Of a stretch of 5,036 nt of DNA, positions 1 through 5,036 are shown piece by piece (position 1 is the stretch's first letter; the number at the start of each line of letters is the position of its first letter). This DNA comes from JAHHLP01 sp041609895 (GTDB lineage: Bacteria; Bacteroidota; Rhodothermia; Rhodothermales; JABDKH01): positions 1-5,036 of the forward strand of contig JBFIPX010000238.1 of NCBI GenBank assembly GCA_041609895.1, in the 5' to 3' direction. The notes below the pieces were generated by a model. It searched no databases. It was given only the letters and a program-made list of their open reading frames with translations, and was not told the DNA's origin. The position numbers were made by a program, and so were the translations under genes.

Positions 1-618
1 GCCGTCGCGCTCAACGTTCTCCACCTCCTCATCTGAAAGTGCCGTCTGGTTCTCCGGATCCCAGTTGACGAGGTAGTCGCCGCGATAGATCAGGCCATCT
101 TCGTACAGCCGGACGAAGACCCGCTGGACCGCTCTCACGTATCGATCGTCCATAGTGAACCGCTCGCGCGTCCAGTCACACGAATCGCCCAAGCGCCGCT
201 TCTGCTGCAGAATGATGTCACCGTATTTGTCGACCCACTCCCAGACGCGCTCAACGAAGCCGTCCCGGCCGATGTCGTGCCTTGTGATATTCTCTTCCTC
301 ACGAAGAGACCGTTCAACAACGTTCTGCGTCGCGATGCCTGCGTGATCCTTTCCGGGCATCCAGAGCGCCTCAAAGCCCTGCATCCTTCGAAGCCGCGTC
401 AGGGAATCCTGAATGGTATCCTGCAGTGCGTGCCCCATGTGCAGCCTGCCCGTCACATTCGGGGGTGGCATCATGATTACGTGAGGCTTGCGCGATGAAT
501 CGACCTCAGCACTGAAGAAGCCGCGCTCTTCCCAGAATGCATACCACTTTGCCTCGATATCGGCTGGGTCGTACGCAGACCTGTTCACCAGCGAACCCCT
601 CTCATGTCCGCGTTCCAT
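1..618 (-). CDS. valS: Valyl-tRNA synthetase, N-terminal part (runs off left edge)
   Basis: This cytoplasmic class I aminoacyl-tRNA synthetase charges tRNA-Val with valine using ATP. Only the first 206 codons are in the window, against roughly 870-950 residues for the family. The frame is open to base 1. Visible landmarks are the start of the Rossmann catalytic core with PPPNVTGRLHMGHA at residues 51-64 (class I HIGH signature as HMGH, 60-63), GKDHAGIATQ at 89-98, LGDSCDWTRERFTMD at 143-157, and NWDPENQTALSDEEVE at 185-200 leading toward the CP1 editing insertion. The DHAGIATQ and SCDW wording separates ValS from IleS and LeuS. The KMSKS loop, editing domain and C-terminal coiled coil lie outside. 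The ATG at 618 has an AAGGA 6 nt upstream. A GTG at codon 11 (588-586) is a serious alternative start. The gene sits 149 nt after the desaturase and behind a terminator, so it probably has its own promoter. The identification is very secure; the exact start is not. Confidence 0.97.
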   Translation of the reverse strand, partial: MERGHERGSLVNRSAYDPADIEAKWYAFWEERGFFSAEVDSSRKPHVIMMPPPNVTGRLHMGHALQDTIQDSLTRLRRMQGFEALWMPGKDHAGIATQNVVERSLREEENITRHDIGRDGFVERVWEWVDKYGDIILQQKRRLGDSCDWTRERFTMDDRYVRAVQRVFVRLYEDGLIYRGDYLVNWDPENQTALSDEEVENVERDG

Positions 619-633
619 AACGAATCCTTTCAG
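619..633 (-). promoter_or_regulatory. Ribosome binding site of valS (ATG start)
   Basis: On the minus strand AAAGGA lies just upstream of the ATG; its AAGGA core (629-625) is 6 nt from the start codon. This supports the ATG at 618. A second purine-rich stretch, GAGAGGGG at 603-596, sits 7 nt before an in-frame GTG at 588-586. It would serve a protein shorter by ten residues, beginning Met-Asn-Arg-Ser-Ala-Tyr-Asp-Pro, which is closer to the usual ValS N-terminus. Confidence 0.6.
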
Positions 634-647
634 TCGGATAATGGGCG

Positions 648-675
648 ATTAAGACGAAGACGACGATAAACTCAA
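648..675 (-). promoter_or_regulatory. Possible valS promoter overlapping the terminator tail
   Basis: Read on the minus strand, TTGAGT (675-670) is followed after 16 nt by CTTAAT (653-648). Each hexamer matches four of six bases of the housekeeping sigma consensus. A start site near 642-640 would give a leader of roughly 22 nt carrying the valS ribosome binding site. The match is modest, and Bacteroidota sigma factors often prefer a different -7 motif, so this is a weak call. Its main support is position: a terminator separates valS from the desaturase, so some promoter should lie here or further upstream. Confidence 0.25.
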
Positions 676-700
676 AAACCCGGCTGTTGATCGCCGGGTT
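674..700 (-). terminator. Rho-independent terminator after the phytoene desaturase gene
   Basis: A perfect 8-bp inverted repeat AACCCGGC / GCCGGGTT (700-693 and 684-677 on the minus strand) encloses the 8-nt loop GATCAACA. It runs directly into a run of five T (678-674), the first two of which also pair in the stem. It lies 67 nt past the desaturase stop codon. On the plus strand no T-run follows the stem, so it acts only for minus-strand transcription. Confidence 0.88.
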
Positions 701-767
701 ACTGGCATCGGCTGACACCGACGTACAAAAATACGAGCCAATGGGACAACTTTCCCGCCTGCCAAAT

Positions 768-2297
768 CTAAGGGGAAGACTGCATGATCAATTCGGCAGG
801 TGCCGGCACGACGCGGTCAAGCACCCGGGCCGTTGAAAGGACACCGGGTAAGCCAGCACCAGGGTGGGTTCCGGCACCCACGAAGAACAGGCCTTCGACG
901 TCTTCGCTCTTGTTGTGGGGCCTGAAGTAAGCACTCTGGGAGAGTCGTGGCTCGACGCTGAAAGCGGCCCCTTTGTATGACAGATAGTCGGTGCGAAATC
1001 CCTGCGGCGTTAGCACCCTAGACGCTGCCAGTTCATCTTCAAGGTCAGGAAGAATCGAATCGCTAAGGTACTGGCTGATTCGCCGCCGGTACTCTTCAGC
1101 GAAGCTGGACCAGTCCGTCCCACTGTCCAGATGCGGGACCGGCGACAGCACATAAAACGCATCACAGCCTTCGGGCGCCATTGCTGGGTCCGTAGCGGTC
1201 GGTCGATGGAGATACAGACTGAAGTCGTCCGCTACAACCTTGTTTTCAAAGATATCTTCAAGGAGACCGCGATATCGTGGGCCGAGTAGAATAGTGTGGT
1301 GGACGACGTCGTCATACTTGCGACGTGTGCCGAAGTACCACACGAAAAGGCTCATGGAAAAATTGAGGCTTTCGATGCGTCGGTTGCTCCAGCGGCTGCG
1401 GTGTTCCGGTGCGATAAGGTGCCGATATGTCCACGCGACATCGGCATTCGAAACGACAATGTCCGACTTGATGCGCTCCCCGTCTGAAAGCGACACTCCT
1501 TTTGCATAACCATTTTGTACAACGATTGACTCGACATCCGCGCCGAATCGAAACGATACGCCGAGGCTTTCCGCCAGCGTCACAAGGCCCCTCACGATCG
1601 CGCCTGTACCGCCCATCGCGTAGTGAACGCCCCACTTCCGTTCGAGGTAGAGTATTAACGAGTAAATGGACGTGACCTTGAACGGATTGCCACCAACCAG
1701 TAGCGGGTGAAAAGACAGCACCTGGCGGATTTTCTCGTTCTCAATGTACTTCGAGACGAGGCTGTAGACGGATCGGTGGCTTCCGAGACGCACCATGGCC
1801 GGGATGATCCTCGCCATGTCGGTCAGCGTGTCGAAGGGCACATCTCCAAGCTGTTCGAACCCGACATCGAAGATCTTCCGGCTTTTCTCAACAAAGCGAT
1901 CGTACCCGTCCGCATCGTTTTCCGAAAAGCGAGCTATCTCCGCTCGCATTCGGGTCCGATCACCCGTGTAGTCGAAGGAACTCCCATCGTCGAATCGAAT
2001 CCGGTAGAATGGGTCGACGGGTCGTAGTTCGACGCTATCTTCCATTCGTTGCCCGGCCATTTCCCAAAGCTCTTCCAGGAGAAAGGGGGCGGTAATTACG
2101 GTTGGTCCTGCGTCAAACCTGAACCCGTTCTCCTCGAATACACGCGCACGGCCGCCGGGCTGGTCGAGCCGATCGACGACGGTAACTCGATATCCGCGCA
2201 CGGCCAGACGAATGGCGGCCGCCAGCCCTCCAAAGCCTGCGCCAATTACGATCGCCGACGCGCGGAAGGCACTGTCGCCGTGTGCTAGAGATCTCAC
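768..2297 (-). CDS. crtI: Phytoene desaturase, CrtI type
   Basis: A 509-residue FAD-dependent carotenoid desaturase, a normal length for CrtI (about 490-510). The family dehydrogenates colourless phytoene stepwise, usually to lycopene, at the membrane surface. The N-terminal dinucleotide-binding fold shows GAGFGG at residues 19-24, an acidic residue (D42) closing the second strand, PGGRA at 47-51 and FDAGPTVI at 61-68. The middle has the CrtI-typical HPLLVGGNPF at 197-206 and YLERKWGV followed by MGGTGAIVRGL around 217-238. The C-terminal FAD motif GLFFVGAGTHPGAGLPGV is at 469-486. No signal peptide or clear transmembrane helix is seen. The start is a GTG with no convincing Shine-Dalgarno sequence. 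An upstream in-frame TGA (around 2333-2331) and the position of the FAD motif leave little alternative. No phytoene synthase or cyclase gene is adjacent in the window. Sister families (CrtN, CrtD, carotenoid oxygenase CrtP) share the fold, so the desaturase class is secure but the number of desaturation steps is not. Confidence 0.93.
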   Translation of the reverse strand: MRSLAHGDSAFRASAIVIGAGFGGLAAAIRLAVRGYRVTVVDRLDQPGGRARVFEENGFRFDAGPTVITAPFLLEELWEMAGQRMEDSVELRPVDPFYRIRFDDGSSFDYTGDRTRMRAEIARFSENDADGYDRFVEKSRKIFDVGFEQLGDVPFDTLTDMARIIPAMVRLGSHRSVYSLVSKYIENEKIRQVLSFHPLLVGGNPFKVTSIYSLILYLERKWGVHYAMGGTGAIVRGLVTLAESLGVSFRFGADVESIVVQNGYAKGVSLSDGERIKSDIVVSNADVAWTYRHLIAPEHRSRWSNRRIESLNFSMSLFVWYFGTRRKYDDVVHHTILLGPRYRGLLEDIFENKVVADDFSLYLHRPTATDPAMAPEGCDAFYVLSPVPHLDSGTDWSSFAEEYRRRISQYLSDSILPDLEDELAASRVLTPQGFRTDYLSYKGAAFSVEPRLSQSAYFRPHNKSEDVEGLFFVGAGTHPGAGLPGVLSTARVLDRVVPAPAELIMQSSP

Positions 2298-2430
2298 GCG
2301 TGTAGGCTGCAGGTGATTGGTAATTTTGGCTCAGGAGGTGTCGCGATTGCCATTTAGCGACCGCCAACACCCGCGCGATCACTAGAATGGATACGATCAA
2401 ACGGCCCTATGGATAACGCCGCAAGGTACT

Positions 2431-2448
2431 AAACGTTCAAAACGTTCA
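2431..2448 (-). repeat. Perfect 9-bp tandem direct repeat upstream of crtI
   Basis: On the minus strand TGAACGTTT occurs twice with no gap, and each copy contains the palindrome AACGTT. It lies in the 204-base gap between aroC and the desaturase, with its near edge 133 nt upstream of the GTG start. The second copy contributes a TTGAAC that could act as a -35 element, but no convincing -10 lies at the right distance. It may be a regulator binding site; this is inference from position and repetition only. Apart from this repeat, the gap between 2298 and 2501 shows nothing I can support. Confidence 0.45.
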
Positions 2449-2501
2449 CTTGGGCAGCTGACTCGAATAAGGAGAAGTGTCAATGAATAGTCGAGACACG
2501 A

Positions 2502-3677
2502 TTATCGGCCCAGCCGACTTTGCAGCTCCCCGAGACTGTCTCCGCCAAACTTCTCAAGAACCGCGTTCGCGATGGCCAAGGCGACCGACCCCTCTGCAAC
2601 CGTTGACGCGGCAGGAACACTTGTGACGTCGCTGCGCTCATATCGCGTAGGGTGGGATTCCCCGCTTTCAATGTCGACGGTCTGCAGCGGCTTGATCAGT
2701 GTCGGAATCGGCTTCATAAAGCCGCGGACAATCACGGGCATTCCATTAGTGATTCCTCCCTCAATGCCACCTGCCCTATTTGACGAACGCCGGAAGTGCT
2801 CCCCCTCTCTCACGATCTCATCGTGGAACTGCGAACCCGGAGTCCGAGCGGCGTCGAAACCATCTCCTACCTCCACAGCCTTCTGACCCTGAATGGATAG
2901 AATGGCTTGTGCCAAAATGCCGTCCAGTCGCCGATCCCACTGCACGTACGAACCGAGGCCGACAGGGACCCCCGTCACCACGACCTCGTACGCACCACCA
3001 AGCGAATCACCGTCCTTCTTGGCTGCTGAAATGTGTTCGACGCAGGCGCTCGACAATTCAGGGTCGATCATTCTCACCTCGCTTTGGTCGGCTTCGGCAC
3101 TAAGCGCCTCGGCACCCGATCGTATCAGCTTGTCGCGTGCACCACGATAATCCGCATGAGATGGAAATCCGATCTGTCCGATGCGAATCACATGACTGCC
3201 AATTTCGACTCCGATTTCCCTTAGCAGAATCCGAGCAACGGTGCAGCAGGCAACTCGCATCGCCGTCTCCCGAGCACTGGATCGTTCGATGACCGGCCTT
3301 ACATCGTCAAAGCCGTACTTCTGTGTTCCGACGAGGTCGGCGTGCCCTGGCCGAGGCAAAGTGATCTTCTCGATGTGAGCGCCGTCCGCTTCCACTGCCA
3401 TTACATCCGGCCAGCCTGAGCGGTCGCGAGTATAGGCAGCATTGTCGAGACGGAGTGCGATCGGACTACCCATTGTGAGGCCGAACCGAACGCCACTGTA
3501 GATATGGACTTTATCAGCCTCAAATTTCGATCGACCACCACGGCCAAAGCCGAGCCACCGGCGCGCAAGTTGACGATCGATCAAGTCGCCTGAGACCGGG
3601 ACTCCCGCCGGCACGCCCTCGACGATGCCAACAAGGGCTTCCCCATGCGACTCACCGGCCGTGAGAATACGAATCAT
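2502..3677 (-). CDS. aroC: Chorismate synthase
   Basis: This cytoplasmic enzyme catalyses the last shikimate-pathway step, converting 5-enolpyruvylshikimate-3-phosphate to chorismate by 1,4-trans elimination of phosphate. It needs reduced FMN. Chorismate feeds aromatic amino acids, folate and quinones. The complete 391-residue protein is within the usual range (about 350-400). All three family signatures are visible: GESHG at residues 8-12 with catalytic H11; ERSSARETAMRVA at 131-143; and RSDVTSVPAASTVAEG at 348-363 with conserved D350. Further landmarks are GRGGR at 45-49, PGHAD at 110-114 with the second conserved histidine H112, and the FMN/substrate region SNRAGGIEGGITNGMP at 299-314. The ATG start is followed at once by the canonical Met-Ile-Arg-Ile-Leu-Thr-Ala-Gly-Glu-Ser-His-Gly beginning, so the start is firm even though only a weak GAG precedes it. 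It follows the protease gene by 63 nt with no clear terminator between, so the two may be co-transcribed. No missing residues or frameshift are seen. Confidence 0.98.
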   Translation of the reverse strand: MIRILTAGESHGEALVGIVEGVPAGVPVSGDLIDRQLARRWLGFGRGGRSKFEADKVHIYSGVRFGLTMGSPIALRLDNAAYTRDRSGWPDVMAVEADGAHIEKITLPRPGHADLVGTQKYGFDDVRPVIERSSARETAMRVACCTVARILLREIGVEIGSHVIRIGQIGFPSHADYRGARDKLIRSGAEALSAEADQSEVRMIDPELSSACVEHISAAKKDGDSLGGAYEVVVTGVPVGLGSYVQWDRRLDGILAQAILSIQGQKAVEVGDGFDAARTPGSQFHDEIVREGEHFRRSSNRAGGIEGGITNGMPVIVRGFMKPIPTLIKPLQTVDIESGESHPTRYERSDVTSVPAASTVAEGSVALAIANAVLEKFGGDSLGELQSRLGR

Positions 3678-3694
3678 CTGGTCTCAGCGTGGCG

Positions 3695-3721
3695 CGGATA
3701 GTGAAACGTCGGATAGGAAAC
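3695..3721 (-). repeat. Imperfect direct repeat in the aroC leader
   Basis: In the 63-nt gap between the protease gene and aroC, CGGATAGTGAAAC (3695-3707, plus-strand reading) recurs as CGGATAGGAAAC (3710-3721), one base shorter, with a 15-nt period. The near copy is 17 nt from the aroC start codon. The repeat is visible in the sequence, but any function is unknown and chance is quite possible in a short AT/GC-mixed gap. Confidence 0.3.
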
Positions 3722-3740
3722 AGTGTGTCGACGCAACAAG

Positions 3741-5036
3741 CTACGGCATATCGCCGAAGCGAACTTCGTAGAAGCCGGAGATACCATTTCGACGCACCAC
3801 TTCGAGAAGTGCGGGTTCATCACGCGCTGACGAAAGCGCAATGCCATCTATCAAATCCTCAACAGACGCTACCTTTGCATCATCGATCGATCTGAGGACC
3901 CCGTCACGAGGCACACCTGCCAGAGCCGCTCTGCTGTCTTTCTCGACGTAGGCGATATAAATCCCATTCTCGCTTGAAAACTGCTCGTACTCATCTTCTT
4001 CCAGTTCACGTACGCCCAGGCCAAGCTCATCCAGATGTATGATGTCAGCGCCCGGAGCTTCCATCGCTTCTTCCGGCATCTCAAGCATCTGCTCGGGCTC
4101 CGCAAGCTCCGCGAACCATGTTTCGGCCGCCGGATCCTCCCGTCCCATTAGCACAACATCGACGGACTGGACCGAGCCACGCCGCCATACTTCGAGCACC
4201 ACACTATCACCCGGCCGCCTTCGAGCAATAAGACTCTGGAGTTGATTTGGAGCATTGACCGCGTCACCATCGACCGTCAAGACGATGTCGCCGATTCGGA
4301 GCCCCGACCGGTCCGCAGCACCCCCCCGCCAGACCTCATTCAAGTACACACCGCCGATGTCATCAAGTCCAACCCTGCTGGCCAGCCGGGCATCCACGCG
4401 GCCTATGCGGACGCCAAGGTAGGCGCGCTGAACTTCACCGTATGCGATCAGGTCCGCTGCAACCCGTGATACAAGATTGACGGGCACAGCAAAACCATAC
4501 CCCTCGTAAGAACCGGATTCCGTAGCGATCGCAGTGTTTATCCCGACAAGATGCCCGTTGAGATCAACCAGAGCGCCGCCGGAATTACCCGGGTTTATCG
4601 CCGCATCTGTTTGAATAAAATCCTCGATTCCAAAGCTGTCACCGATAATGTTGACCTGCCGGCCGATCGCACTCACAATACCGGCTGTCACCGTCGACGT
4701 TAATCGAAATGGGTTGCCGATTGCCAAGACCCACTGCCCAACCTCTACTTCGTCCGAATCCGCGAGAGGGATCGCCTGGACATCGTCAGCGTCGTCGATA
4801 CGGATAATGGCCAGATCAGTCGACGGGTCCGTTCCCACTACGGTTGCTTCAAACTGGCGCTTGTCTGCAAGAGTGACGTTGATCCGAGACGCCCCTGCCA
4901 CGACGTGACTATTTGTAACGATATAACCAGCTTCGCTCACGACGACACCGCTCCCCACACTCTGGCGCGGACCATCGTTGAAGAAAGGTCGATCCCATAC
5001 ACCCCCTGCTCCCTCATCAACGTCGACCTGGATGTA
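3741..5036 (-). CDS. HtrA/DegP/DegQ-family serine endoprotease with two PDZ domains (N-terminus beyond right edge)
   Basis: This is a trypsin-fold protease that in relatives acts in the periplasm on misfolded proteins. The frame stays open to base 5036, giving 431 visible residues; the signal peptide and true start lie outside. A GTG at 4958-4956 is internal, because family-like sequence continues upstream (a Trp-Asp-Arg-Pro-Phe-Phe stretch, then PRQSVGSGVV). Numbering from the right edge, the catalytic triad is intact: H44 in TNSHVV (codon 4907-4905), D74 in STDLAIIR (4817-4815) and S152 in GNSGGA (4583-4581). PDZ1 spans about 206-296, with YLGV as its carboxylate-binding loop. A glutamate/aspartate-rich linker follows at about 298-334, then PDZ2 at about 336-425, which opens with GLGV. 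Layout and length match DegP/DegQ/MucD-like proteins. Which of these it corresponds to cannot be decided here, so no symbol is given. It is followed by aroC after 63 nt, possibly in one transcript. Confidence 0.95.
   Translation of the reverse strand, partial: YIQVDVDEGAGGVWDRPFFNDGPRQSVGSGVVVSEAGYIVTNSHVVAGASRINVTLADKRQFEATVVGTDPSTDLAIIRIDDADDVQAIPLADSDEVEVGQWVLAIGNPFRLTSTVTAGIVSAIGRQVNIIGDSFGIEDFIQTDAAINPGNSGGALVDLNGHLVGINTAIATESGSYEGYGFAVPVNLVSRVAADLIAYGEVQRAYLGVRIGRVDARLASRVGLDDIGGVYLNEVWRGGAADRSGLRIGDIVLTVDGDAVNAPNQLQSLIARRRPGDSVVLEVWRRGSVQSVDVVLMGREDPAAETWFAELAEPEQMLEMPEEAMEAPGADIIHLDELGLGVRELEEDEYEQFSSENGIYIAYVEKDSRAALAGVPRDGVLRSIDDAKVASVEDLIDGIALSSARDEPALLEVVRRNGISGFYEVRFGDMP

Noticed and set aside
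1707..2027. Plus-strand open frame of 106 codons opposite the phytoene desaturase gene, one of several antisense frames in the window.
   Set aside because: It lies wholly opposite a well-supported conserved gene, lacks recognisable domains, and is expected by chance at this GC content.
2333..2385. Strong Shine-Dalgarno-like AGGAGGTG on the plus strand followed by TTG at 2347.
   Set aside because: The frame ends after 12 codons at TAG (2383-2385), and there is no other plus-strand gene nearby; a chance match.
2477..2499. Hairpin GTGTC / GACAC with a 13-nt loop just after the aroC stop, followed on the minus strand by TTCTCCTTATTC.
   Set aside because: The stem is only 5 bp, the loop is long and the tail is not a true T-run, so it is not convincing as a terminator.
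2483..2626. Plus-strand ATG frame of 47 codons with a good AAGGAG 8 nt upstream, running antisense into the 3' end of aroC.
   Set aside because: Most of it overlaps conserved aroC coding sequence on the other strand. Its arginine- and proline-rich translation looks like an antisense shadow, and it resembles no family I recognise.
3741..4958. Starting the protease at the GTG at 4958-4956.
   Set aside because: The same frame stays open for 26 more codons to the window edge with protease-like sequence, and a start there would remove the signal peptide and the N-terminal part of the protease fold.

Overview
The window holds four protein-coding genes, all on the minus strand, so transcription runs from high to low coordinates. 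In that order they are an HtrA/DegP/DegQ-type serine protease (cut by the right edge), chorismate synthase (aroC, complete), a CrtI-type phytoene desaturase (complete), and valyl-tRNA synthetase (valS, cut by the left edge). No tRNA, rRNA, CRISPR array, insertion sequence, phage gene or other mobile signature is visible. No stretch longer than about 210 bases lacks a gene.

Organism: a free-living carotenoid-making bacterium with GC in the mid-fifties judged by eye. The protease has the wording of Bacteroidota-type HtrA proteins (a Tyr-Gly-Glu-Val-Gln-Arg-Ala-Tyr-Leu-Gly-Val run entering PDZ1, and Gly-Ser-Tyr-Glu-Gly-Tyr-Gly-Phe-Ala-Val-Pro in the protease core). The GC content is higher than is usual for Flavobacteriia-like members. 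Together these fit the Rhodothermales/Balneolales side of the phylum (Rhodothermota). This is inference from remembered family patterns, not a database result.

Layout: 5036-3741 is the protease with its catalytic triad and two PDZ domains but no visible N-terminus. A 63-base gap without a clear terminator follows, then aroC at 3677-2502, so these two may be co-transcribed. A 204-base gap (2501-2298) separates aroC from the desaturase and carries a perfect 9-bp tandem repeat that could be an operator. The desaturase occupies 2297-768. A strong intrinsic terminator at 700-674 ends its transcript, and valS begins at 618 with a good ribosome binding site.

The genes do not form one pathway: periplasmic protein quality control, the last shikimate-pathway step, carotenoid desaturation and tRNA charging. 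I found no sign of an undescribed system. The items most worth a second look are the tandem repeat upstream of the desaturase, the choice of valS start, and the unusual second PDZ domain of the protease.
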